From Thermoflexibacter sp. (GTDB taxonomy: Bacteria; Bacteroidota; Bacteroidia; Cytophagales; Thermoflexibacteraceae), in NCBI GenBank assembly GCA_025455345.1, contig JALOMS010000166.1:1-8582 (forward strand): a stretch of DNA of 8,582 bases, given 5' to 3'. Each line of letters begins with the position of its first letter. Within the stretch, counting starts at the first letter, position 1. Made by a program: the position numbers and the translations under genes. This document shows positions 1 to 6,646 of the stretch, piece after piece. The notes under the pieces are model-generated. The model did no database searches. It was given only the letters and a program-made list of their open reading frames with translations, and was not told the DNA's origin.

Positions 1-233
1 TGAAGAAAATCTTTGACTTTTTCATTGCCCTCTTGGTCTATTTGGATAATTTTGATAATTCCTTTTTTTAAGAAATATATTCGTTTTATATCATCAAAGA
101 AAATCAAATCATTTTTACGAACCTTTTTAAAGCCAGAAATTACGCAAAGCATTTTGATTTCTTGCTCATTCATTTGAGAAAATATTTGATGATTTCGCAA
201 GTACCAATACCTTACATCTTTTATATTGTCCAT
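1..233 (-). CDS. Crp/Fnr-family transcriptional regulator, N-terminal part (runs off left edge)
   Basis: Reading leftwards from an ATG at 233-231 gives 77 open codons to the window edge with no stop. The protein begins MDNIKDVRYW and continues with the pattern of a cyclic-nucleotide-binding-type beta-roll. Residues 18-30 (FSQMNEQEIKMLC) match the helix-forming lead-in. Residues 37-46 (KVRKNDLIFF) fit the 'kkgevIf' strand, 52-61 (IYFLKKGIIK) fit the 'lYfilkGrvki' strand, and 66-77 contain the 'dedG.e' turn. Proteins of this family sense a small ligand, redox state or oxygen through this domain and bind DNA through a C-terminal winged helix, which lies outside the window here. No N-terminal cysteine cluster for an iron-sulphur centre is seen; the only early cysteine is C30. 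The gene is divergent from the SprT-like gene, with a 117-base gap that includes a ten-T run (246-255). Family assignment is good; the regulated genes are unknown. Confidence 0.72.
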   Translation of the reverse strand, partial: MDNIKDVRYWYLRNHQIFSQMNEQEIKMLCVISGFKKVRKNDLIFFDDIKRIYFLKKGIIKIIQIDQEGNEKVKDFL

Positions 234-318
234 GATTTGTTTCTATTTTTTTTTTAATTTAATGCTAATATAAAAAAGTTTTAGAAAAAAGTAAGTAGGC
301 AGATGAAGTAAAATTACT

Positions 319-326
319 TAAATTTG
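319..326 (+). promoter_or_regulatory. Candidate -7 element for the SprT-like gene
   Basis: TAAATTTG is an exact match to the Bacteroidota -7 consensus TAnnTTTG. It sits 24 bases before the TTG start at 351, which would give a leader of roughly 15-20 bases. No TTG is seen 17-19 bases upstream, so only half of the promoter is supported. Confidence 0.4.
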
Positions 327-350
327 TAAACAGATTCAAAATATACTCCC

Positions 351-977
351 TTGACCGAAGATAAAATTAGACATATAATAAAAAAATATATTCCTTCTGA
401 TGCGGTAAGCCAAGTAGTGAAGTGGCTGATTCAGTACAAGGTACATCTTAAGATTACTGCGCCACGTAGGAGTATTTTAGGTAATTATCGCTCACCAGAC
501 AACAAGAATGGGCATCGTATTTCTATTAACAGCAATTTGAATACTTACGCTTTTTTACTAACTTTTGTGCATGAGTTAGCACATCTAACAACTTATGAAA
601 AACATAAGCATGGTGTACTGCCGCATGGCATAGAGTGGAAAAGAGAATTTCAAAGACTGATGAATGTATTTTTTGATAAACATATTTTTCCCAAAGAGAT
701 AGAAGAGGCTTTACAAAACTATATGAGTAATCCTGCCGCCTCCAGTTGTAGAGATGAAAACCTGATGCGTTTGCTCAAAAAATATGATAAGGACAATCAA
801 GTTGTGCATTTGGAAGAGATAGCACCTAATACCTATTTTCAAATAGACGATGGTCGTATTTTTATGAAAGGAGAGAAACTTCGCAAAACCTACAAGTGTA
901 TCGAGCAGAAAACAAATAAAGCATATAGGATTCATGGATTAATGCCTGTGCTTCCTGTGGTAGTAAAAATGAAATAG
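351..977 (+). CDS. SprT-like zinc metalloprotease domain protein
   Basis: This 208-residue protein has a zincin motif HELAH at residues 74-78 (zinc ligands H74 and H78, catalytic E75). A third ligand candidate, H92, lies in PHGIEW, which is the spacing and context of the SprT-like family. The segment VHLKITAPRR..LGNYR..GHRISIN..LN.YAFLLTFVHELAH is typical of Bacteroidota members. The C-terminal CxxC zinc ribbon of classical SprT is absent; only isolated cysteines occur (C133, C183). No signal peptide is visible, so it is probably cytoplasmic. Eukaryotic relatives (Spartan) cut DNA-protein crosslinks; that role is not established for this bacterial branch. The start is TTG at 351: the frame has a stop at 327-329 and no ATG between, and the reading MTEDKIRHIIKKYIP fits the family's N-terminus. 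It is transcribed away from the Crp/Fnr-like gene. Confidence 0.85.
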   Translation: MTEDKIRHIIKKYIPSDAVSQVVKWLIQYKVHLKITAPRRSILGNYRSPDNKNGHRISINSNLNTYAFLLTFVHELAHLTTYEKHKHGVLPHGIEWKREFQRLMNVFFDKHIFPKEIEEALQNYMSNPAASSCRDENLMRLLKKYDKDNQVVHLEEIAPNTYFQIDDGRIFMKGEKLRKTYKCIEQKTNKAYRIHGLMPVLPVVVKMK

Positions 978-1167
978 TAGCATAATTTTTATACCTTAAC
1001 TCAATCATTATGTGGCTAATACAATATGTATATGAATTAGATTTTATCCTTATCATACAATATAAGAAAAATAAATTTTGAGGAATTTTTACAAATCAAA
1101 GCGAATAAAAATATCAAATTAATTTTTTTACTAATTTGGCATTCATAACATTCTCCAATACTAAAAT

Positions 1168-2160
1168 ATGAAAGTTGTCATACCCTTAGCAGGCATAGGT
1201 TCGCGTTTGCGTCCACATACTTATACCCAACCCAAAGCTCTTTTACAAGTAGGCGGCAAACCTATTTTAGGACATATCTTAGATAGATTGCTTAGGGTAG
1301 GCTTAGATGATTTTGTATTTGTGATAGGAGAGGAAGGCTATCAGATAGAAAGCTATATTAGTGCATTTTATCCCCAAATCAAGCGAATTTTTGTAGCTCA
1401 AGAAAGTCTTAATGAGACAGCTCATGCGATTTGGACGGCGCGGCAGTACATCGCAAATGAGGCAGAAATCCTCATAGTTCCGGGCGATATTATCTTCAGC
1501 CTGAAGCCTCAAGAAATCTTGTGGGTCAAACACTCGGTAGCGGGTGTACATAGGGTAGATAACCCAGGACAATTCAATATAGTAGAATTAGATGATGACA
1601 AAAAATACATAGACAAGGTCAGCGTCAAGCCCAAAATTCCTATGTCTAACTTGGCATTGATAGGTATTTATAAAATCAGCAATGTGCCTTTATTAATGAA
1701 AGCCGTAGAGCATCTGATAAGCAATGAGCTAATTACTCATGGAGAGTATTACATGACAGATGCCTTGAAAATCATGCTTTCAGAAGGAGAAAAAGTAGGA
1801 ATTGCAGAAGCAAATTATTGGTACGACTGCGGGAAGAAAGATAGCTTGCTTGCCGCCAATGTAGTCTTACTAAACCGCCCAGAATTCCAATCCGCAGACC
1901 CCGAAAAATATCGCTCTTGTATCTTGATACCTCCTGTCAGTATTGGAGAAAACTGCCAAATAGAACACTGTATCATCGGTCCAGATGTAGCTATTGGCAA
2001 TGATACCAAAATCAAGGATTCTATCATCAAAAATAGCATTATTGGCTCTTATAGTCAATTGCAAAATGCTGTTTTGGACACTACACTGATAGGAGATGAC
2101 GTAACGCTCAAGAGTCCAAGCCTAAAACTAAATCTCGGCGACCATACAGAAATGGGATAA
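1168..2160 (+). CDS. Sugar-phosphate nucleotidyltransferase with C-terminal hexapeptide tail
   Basis: This 330-residue protein starts directly with the nucleotidyltransferase signature: MKVVIPLAGIGSRLRPHT, with the GxGxR loop at 9-13 and the matching lysine K23 in QPKAL. D107 in VPGDIIF is the likely metal-binding aspartate. N161-Y168 (NLALIGIY) and YDCG (219-222) match the sugar-binding and closing motifs of the RmlA/GlmU/GCD1-type fold. Residues about 250-325 (PPVSIG, CIIGPDVAIG, SIIGSYSQL, TLIGDDV) have the spacing of a left-handed beta-helix. The expected reaction joins a sugar 1-phosphate to an NTP to make an NDP-sugar, feeding polysaccharide or cell-wall synthesis. Sugar and nucleotide cannot be read from sequence. 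The loop normally written LGTxHA reads LNETAHA (81-87), a local departure. There is no Shine-Dalgarno; a weak -7-like element lies at 1131-1138. The outer-membrane gene follows 177 bases later. Confidence 0.85.
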   Translation: MKVVIPLAGIGSRLRPHTYTQPKALLQVGGKPILGHILDRLLRVGLDDFVFVIGEEGYQIESYISAFYPQIKRIFVAQESLNETAHAIWTARQYIANEAEILIVPGDIIFSLKPQEILWVKHSVAGVHRVDNPGQFNIVELDDDKKYIDKVSVKPKIPMSNLALIGIYKISNVPLLMKAVEHLISNELITHGEYYMTDALKIMLSEGEKVGIAEANYWYDCGKKDSLLAANVVLLNRPEFQSADPEKYRSCILIPPVSIGENCQIEHCIIGPDVAIGNDTKIKDSIIKNSIIGSYSQLQNAVLDTTLIGDDVTLKSPSLKLNLGDHTEMG

Positions 2161-2241
2161 GGGGTTTATGAACCTAAGTAGGAATTGTAAATGATGTAGG
2201 GTTTTGTTAAAAAAGAATAATTTTGAGGCAATACGCTTAGA

Positions 2242-2253
2242 TAATACGTATTA
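2242..2253. promoter_or_regulatory. 12-bp perfect palindrome, operator candidate
   Basis: TAATACGTATTA is a perfect inverted repeat centred between 2247 and 2248. It ends 5 bases before the -7-like element at 2259, so it lies in the spacer of the presumed promoter, where a dimeric repressor could block polymerase. Palindromes of this size also arise by chance in AT-rich DNA. Confidence 0.35.
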
Positions 2254-2258
2254 ATTTT

Positions 2259-2266
2259 TAAATTTG
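2259..2266 (+). promoter_or_regulatory. Candidate -7 element for the propeller-Omp85 gene
   Basis: TAAATTTG matches TAnnTTTG exactly, 71 bases before the ATG at 2338. The best upstream partner is a degenerate TTA at 2237-2239, 19 bases away, rather than TTG. This suggests the outer-membrane gene can be transcribed separately from the nucleotidyltransferase gene. Confidence 0.42.
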
Positions 2267-2337
2267 GAATAAGCAAACAAAAGCTACTTCTTACAAGTTT
2301 TTAAGTTATATATAGATTCCTATCAAAAGCCAAATAT

Positions 2338-5300
2338 ATGATAAAGCGCATTTTGTTTTTTACAACTACGTTGATTTTTTTCTCACAACTTGCTTTTGGA
2401 CAATTTACTCAATTCACTTTTGGAAAGAATAGAGTCCAATACAAAGACTTCGAATGGCAATACATCTCAAGTACAAATTTTGAAGTTTTTTTCTACAAAG
2501 ACGGCGAAAAAACGGCACGCCTCACAGCCCAATTTGCCGAAGACGACTTTCTCAAAATTACTGATTTTGTAGGCTTTGCACCCTACTCCAAAATCAAAAT
2601 ATTTGTTTATAACTCCACTACCGACCTACTCCAAAGCAATATAGGTATCAATCGCCAAAACTTTACTTATGGTGGACAAACCAACTTTACCAAATCTCAA
2701 ATAGAAATAGCATTTACAGGAACAAAAACCAATTATAAAGATGAATTGCGTCGTACTATCGCAGAAATGCTGATTTATGAAATGATGTACGGCGGCAACC
2801 TCAAGGATATGCTCCAAAGTAGTTATTTATTAAGTTTGCCCGAATGGTTTATTAGTGGAGCGGCGGAATACATAGGCAAGGGTTGGAATGTAGCCTTAGA
2901 CAACTATATGCAAGACGCTTTGCTCAATCGCAAAATGAAAAGATTAGAAAATCTGGAAGGAGAAGAGGCAAAAATCGTAGGGCAATCCATCTGGAATTAT
3001 ATTGTTGAGAAATACGGTAAGCCCAACATTGCCAATATTTTAAACCTTACTCGCATTGTTCGCAACGAAGAAAGTAGCATACAAAACACATTGGGTGTGT
3101 CTTTCCCACGTTTTTTGACCCAATGGAAAAATTTTTATTATGAGCAAGGCAAAACAATATTAGAAAGTCATAAACAACCCGACAAAAGCAGTTTGCTGAA
3201 AATCAATGATAAAAATTATGTCTATAACAAAATTATCTTTAGTCCTGATGGAAATCTTTTAGCCTTTTCAGAAAATGAAAAAGGAAGATACAAAATCAAG
3301 ATTAGAGATTTTTCTACAAACAAAGAATTTATCTTAGAAAAAGGTGGTTATCAGATTATTAGCCAGCGTATAGACTATGATATTCCCGTATTTGCATGGA
3401 AAGATAACAACACGCTCGTAGTAGTAGATGAGCAGGAAGGCAAAGAGACCAATCTGTTGTTTTTCAATATCAAAACTAAAAAAGCCATTCCTGTTTATTT
3501 CAATTATTTCACGCACATCGAGGACATGGACATTTCTGATGATGGAGAAATGCTCGTTATCAGTGCTTCTAAAGATGGACAAAGTGATATTTATACCTAT
3601 TTGATTGAAAACAAAAAACTTACAAATATTACAAACGATATTTTTGATGACTTAAATCCTGCATTTTTGAAAAAATCTCGTGCTGTTGTTTTTAGTTCCA
3701 ACCGCATTAATGATACTATTTCTAATACAAAATACAAGCTCAATATTCTTTCTGACAGATTTAATATTTTTATTTATAATCCACAAAATGCCAAAATTTT
3801 AAAAAGAGTATCTAATACCTTGAGCAATGACATCAAACCTATTGCGATTAATGATAAGACTATTTTGTTCAGTAGCGACCAAAGAGGTATTTATCACCTA
3901 TATCGCTATGACATCAAAGACGAGGTAAGTTCCCAAATTACCAACTTTAGTCAAAGCGTACAAAGTTATGATTATAAGGGCAATCGTTTGGCAGTGAATC
4001 TATTAAATGGGGGTATTCAAAATATTTATTTGATAGATGGATTTGATATTTCCGTTTCTACTTTTACTAATAAGACCATGCGCCAACAGCTATTAGATGT
4101 GAGGCGACTAAATGCTATGAAAAACAAAACAAATCAGAACAAAACTTCTATTGATGATAAAGATGATGAGGAGGAGGAAGATACTAATACAAAAAAAGAC
4201 AATACCAAATTAGATAGCGCAAAGAAAAATACAACAATTAATACTGATGATTATCAATTTGATACATTCAACAAACAACCCAAAAAGAAAAAACTTCTCA
4301 AAAATTACAGACCTTCCGTAACAGAAGAGGAGAGTAAGGATTTAGAAAGCATTAAGATAGACGGAGCGTTCTCTTATGAGAGCAAGTTTGGGGTGGACAA
4401 TACTATATTTGCGATTGTGATAGACCCCTTGAGGGGACCTGGTTTTGTATTGCAGGGAAGCATGACAGATGTGCTTGAGAATCACAAATTTAATGCAGGT
4501 ATTTTTGCGCTTACGAGTTTGAGGAGCGGCAACTATTTTGTGGAATACGAGTACCTCAAAAAACGTTTTGATTATCGTTTGCGCTATGATAGACAAAGCC
4601 TAAGTTTTACACCTTCTTACTTTACCCAACGCTATTTGCTTAATAAAGTACAAGCCTCCGCTTCTTATCCCTTAAATATCACTACCAGATTTACAGGAGG
4701 TGCTTTTATCGCTAATACAGGCTTTTCTGTTACCAGCGACCAAATCCCAAGTGTACTTAGAGTACCCGATAAGAGTGTAAACTACGCTGGCTTTAATTTG
4801 GAATTTGTCTATGATAACAGTACAACCAAAGGCTTAAATGTAATGGACGGAGCGAGGTTGCAAGTGCGATATGAAAATTTCTTTGGTTTGAGCGAAAGGG
4901 GTAGAAGTTTTGGCAATTTGTCCTTAGACGGTCGGCTTTACAGACAACTTGGCAAGGCTTTTATATTTGCGGCAAGAGCGGCTTATGGGCAGTTTAGCGG
5001 TAGCTCGCCCAAAACCTATCGCTTAGGTGGTATGAATAACTGGTTATTTAGCCAAGCAGAGCCTGTTACCCCTACGAATCCGCTTTATGTCGACCCTAAT
5101 GAGCCAAGTAAAGACTTGAGCAATTTGCTTTTTACCCAATACATTGGCAGTATGAGAGGTTTTAATTGGAATAAATTGAGTGGAAATAACTACGTACTTT
5201 TTAATGCAGAGCTACGTATGCCTTTCCTCAAATATTTTTATAAGAGTTCTATGACCTCTAACTTCCTAAGAAATTTACAGTTTGTAGCCTTTACTGACGT

Positions 5301-5544
5301 AGGTGCGGCATGGACAGGGATTAGTCCTTTCAATAGAGAAAACGCATTGAATACCACCATTATAGAAAGCACTCCATTTTTTGCCAAAGTATCCAATTTC
5401 AAAAACCCCTTTTTAGTAGGCTATGGGTTGGGAGTTCGTACTTTACTTTTGGGATATTACGCCAAATTTGATGTGGGCTGGGGCTTTGAGGACAAGACAA
5501 TAGTACCACCTACTTTCTATTTTACTTTGGGATATGATTTCTAA
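2338..5544 (+). CDS. Outer-membrane protein: degenerate gluzincin domain, PD40 propeller and Omp85-like barrel
   Basis: A 1068-residue exported protein. Residues 1-22 (MIKRILFF..FSQLAFGQ) are a signal peptide with probable cleavage at AFG|Q. Residues about 35-270 resemble the peptidase-MA-like domain found before PD40 propellers in Bacteroidota (MMYGG 149-153, LPEWFISGAAEYI 167-179), but the HExxH site is replaced by IAEMLI (141-146). Residues about 290-575 carry TolB-like PD40 repeats (SPDGNLLAFS from 302, DISDDGEMLVIS from 398, FSSNR, FSSDQRG). Residues about 594-668 form a charged linker with an acidic run (606-615) followed by lysines. Residues about 672-1068 alternate like a 16-strand barrel, contain RGF at 940-942 (the Omp85 loop-6 motif) and end in YFTLGYDF with a terminal phenylalanine. 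The barrel should sit in the outer membrane with the propeller in the periplasm. No POTRA repeats are recognised. The role (assembly, secretion or scaffold) is unknown. Two-part names such as 'TolB-like' or 'BamA-like' each describe only one end. Confidence 0.8.
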   Translation: MIKRILFFTTTLIFFSQLAFGQFTQFTFGKNRVQYKDFEWQYISSTNFEVFFYKDGEKTARLTAQFAEDDFLKITDFVGFAPYSKIKIFVYNSTTDLLQSNIGINRQNFTYGGQTNFTKSQIEIAFTGTKTNYKDELRRTIAEMLIYEMMYGGNLKDMLQSSYLLSLPEWFISGAAEYIGKGWNVALDNYMQDALLNRKMKRLENLEGEEAKIVGQSIWNYIVEKYGKPNIANILNLTRIVRNEESSIQNTLGVSFPRFLTQWKNFYYEQGKTILESHKQPDKSSLLKINDKNYVYNKIIFSPDGNLLAFSENEKGRYKIKIRDFSTNKEFILEKGGYQIISQRIDYDIPVFAWKDNNTLVVVDEQEGKETNLLFFNIKTKKAIPVYFNYFTHIEDMDISDDGEMLVISASKDGQSDIYTYLIENKKLTNITNDIFDDLNPAFLKKSRAVVFSSNRINDTISNTKYKLNILSDRFNIFIYNPQNAKILKRVSNTLSNDIKPIAINDKTILFSSDQRGIYHLYRYDIKDEVSSQITNFSQSVQSYDYKGNRLAVNLLNGGIQNIYLIDGFDISVSTFTNKTMRQQLLDVRRLNAMKNKTNQNKTSIDDKDDEEEEDTNTKKDNTKLDSAKKNTTINTDDYQFDTFNKQPKKKKLLKNYRPSVTEEESKDLESIKIDGAFSYESKFGVDNTIFAIVIDPLRGPGFVLQGSMTDVLENHKFNAGIFALTSLRSGNYFVEYEYLKKRFDYRLRYDRQSLSFTPSYFTQRYLLNKVQASASYPLNITTRFTGGAFIANTGFSVTSDQIPSVLRVPDKSVNYAGFNLEFVYDNSTTKGLNVMDGARLQVRYENFFGLSERGRSFGNLSLDGRLYRQLGKAFIFAARAAYGQFSGSSPKTYRLGGMNNWLFSQAEPVTPTNPLYVDPNEPSKDLSNLLFTQYIGSMRGFNWNKLSGNNYVLFNAELRMPFLKYFYKSSMTSNFLRNLQFVAFTDVGAAWTGISPFNRENALNTTIIESTPFFAKVSNFKNPFLVGYGLGVRTLLLGYYAKFDVGWGFEDKTIVPPTFYFTLGYDF

Positions 5545-5586
5545 ACAGGTAATGAATGGGAGCATAGGATAAAATTATGCCACACA

Positions 5587-5644
5587 GAGGCTGTCCGAAA
5601 AATCCTCACTCTTATAATGATGAGGATACCTTTCGGACAGCCTT
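5587..5644. terminator. Large two-tier hairpin after the propeller-Omp85 gene (terminator or MITE-like palindrome)
   Basis: An outer stem pairs 5588-5600 (AGGCTGTCCGAAA) with 5631-5643 perfectly over 13 bp, plus a G-T pair at 5587/5644. An inner stem pairs ATCCTCA (5602-5608) with TGAGGAT (5621-5627), with a 1/3-base internal loop between tiers and a 12-base apical loop. It starts 43 bases after the outer-membrane gene's stop and lies well before the ParA promoter, so transcription termination is the simplest role. The downstream bases TTCTTACTGT are not a clean T-run. The GC-rich ends also look like terminal inverted repeats of a very short mobile element, but no target duplication is visible. 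Confidence 0.6.
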
Positions 5645-5660
5645 CTTACTGTAAAAAGGC
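5640..5660. repeat. Second palindrome overlapping the right arm of the large hairpin
   Basis: GCCTT (5640-5644) pairs with AAGGC (5656-5660), and TTAC (5646-5649) pairs with GTAA (5651-5654) around a single central base. This leaves one mismatched pair in 21 bases. It shares GCCTT with the large hairpin, so the two structures cannot form fully at the same time. Confidence 0.45.
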
Positions 5661-5739
5661 TTTTGCGCCAAGACCCTGAACATTAAAGACGATAGTGGTA
5701 TCAATTTGTCAAAATAAAGAATAAGCAATAATTATTATT

Positions 5740-5767
5740 TTGATTTTCAATATTTTTTTTAATTTTG
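5740..5767 (+). promoter_or_regulatory. Complete Bacteroidota-type promoter for the ParA-like gene
   Basis: TTG at 5740-5742 is followed by a 17-base spacer and TAATTTTG at 5760-5767, matching TTG-N17-19-TAnnTTTG. The surrounding DNA from about 5711 to 5786 is almost entirely A and T. Transcription would begin about 10-14 bases before the ATG at 5787, giving a very short, A-rich leader. This is the best promoter match in the window. Confidence 0.6.
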
Positions 5768-5786
5768 AAATATAAAATAAAAAAAT

Positions 5787-6449
5787 ATGACTCCTAAAAT
5801 TATTTCTTTTGTAACACTGAAAGGTGGCTCAGGAAAAACTACCCTACTCATGCTTACCGCAGCAGCCATACACAATCGTACTGATAAAAAACTACTCGTA
5901 ATTGACTCTGACCCACAACGTTCTGTCAAGCAAATTTATGTTCAGGAGAATAATAAGAGTTCTTATGATGTTTTTGCTTTTAATTGGAATCAACCCAATC
6001 CTGAAGAAAATTTTGAGAAAGTGCTTACTATTGCCCAAAGCAAATACGACTTGATATTCATGGACTTACCACCTGGACGTATCACAGATGCCGAAATATA
6101 CCATAGCATTCTGCAATCTGACGCGCTCATTGTGCCTATCGTAGCAAGTGTTTTAGACATTAATGCCACTACCACCTTCTTAGAAAATATCCCTGAAGTA
6201 CTTAAAAATAAGAAAACTCCTTTGGAAGTTTATGGAGTCATCAACAAACAAGACCAAAGTATTGAGTATAAACATCTTACCAAATTGGCGGGAATAGGAG
6301 GCTTACAGTTATTTTATTCTCCTTTGTCCAATTTAGTTAGGTACAAAAGAGGCATATCCACAGTCAATGACATCACCTCGCCCGAATTCAAGGAAGATGA
6401 ATTCAATATGTATTTTGATGAGTTTTGCACAAAGTGTTTTATCGTGTAA
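5787..6449 (+). CDS. ParA-family P-loop ATPase (orphan)
   Basis: A 220-residue protein of the ParA/MinD/Soj class of deviant Walker ATPases. The deviant Walker A motif KGGSGKTT is at residues 12-19 with signature lysine K12. The A' motif DSDPQRS is at 40-46, and the Walker B strand YDLIFMDLPPG has D93. These residues bind ATP and drive dimerisation; family members position plasmids, chromosomes or large protein complexes by cycling on nucleoid DNA or membrane. The length and lack of an N-terminal helix-turn-helix fit the small ParA class (plasmid type Ib-like or orphan chromosomal forms). No ParB-like gene or clustered parS-like repeats are seen nearby. It has its own promoter and a terminator candidate after it, so it is probably monocistronic. 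Cargo is unknown; a leftover from an integrated element is possible. Confidence 0.85.
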   Translation: MTPKIISFVTLKGGSGKTTLLMLTAAAIHNRTDKKLLVIDSDPQRSVKQIYVQENNKSSYDVFAFNWNQPNPEENFEKVLTIAQSKYDLIFMDLPPGRITDAEIYHSILQSDALIVPIVASVLDINATTTFLENIPEVLKNKKTPLEVYGVINKQDQSIEYKHLTKLAGIGGLQLFYSPLSNLVRYKRGISTVNDITSPEFKEDEFNMYFDEFCTKCFIV

Positions 6450-6506
6450 AATTGTACTACTTTTAGAGGCTGTAGATATTTTAAGTCGTTGATTAGAAGT
6501 AGTTTG

Positions 6507-6531
6507 ACAGGAAGATTTCTTCTCTGTTAAT
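6507..6531 (+). terminator. Weak hairpin after the ParA-like gene
   Basis: ACAGGAAG (6507-6514) pairs with CTTC-t-CTGT (6519-6527) around the loop ATTT with a one-base bulge, followed by a T-containing run TAATTT. It lies 57 bases after the stop codon, in the gap facing the convergent minus-strand gene. Stability is modest, so the call is tentative. Confidence 0.33.
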
Positions 6532-6584
6532 TTGATAATAAACTAAACATGCTAAAGCATATTTTACATAAATGCGATTACCCA

Positions 6585-6609
6585 AAAACTTTTGCTTGGC
6601 TACGCAAAA
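6585..6609 (-). terminator. Weak hairpin after the small membrane-protein gene
   Basis: Read on the minus strand, TTTTGC (6609-6604) pairs with GCAAAA (6595-6590) around an 8-base loop and is followed by GTTTTTGGG. It lies about 40 bases past the stop of the 98-residue membrane protein gene. The stem is short and AU-rich. An overlapping inverted repeat, ACGCAA-AA-TTGCGT at 6602-6615, competes with it. Confidence 0.28.
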
Positions 6610-6646
6610 TTGCGTTTCATAACCCAACTCATTACAATTATTCTTC

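Noticed and set aside
1131..1138. CTAATTTG as -7 element for the nucleotidyltransferase gene
   Set aside because: One mismatch at the important first T position and no TTG 17-19 bases upstream; too weak to list as a feature.
2163..2174. GGTT-TATG-AACC hairpin just after the nucleotidyltransferase stop
   Set aside because: Only four base pairs with no T-run; too weak to call a terminator.
5646..5708. 20-codon minus-strand open stretch ending GLGAKAFLQ-stop, possible remnant of a lost gene
   Set aside because: It lies between stops, is too short to judge, and overlaps the palindrome. The residues look protein-like but no family was recognised.
6551..6615. Short inverted repeats (ATGCT-AA-AGCAT at 6549-6560, ACGCAA-AA-TTGCGT at 6602-6615) as att site or origin
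   Set aside because: Two-base centres and short arms, no iterated copies, and no integrase or replication gene in the window.
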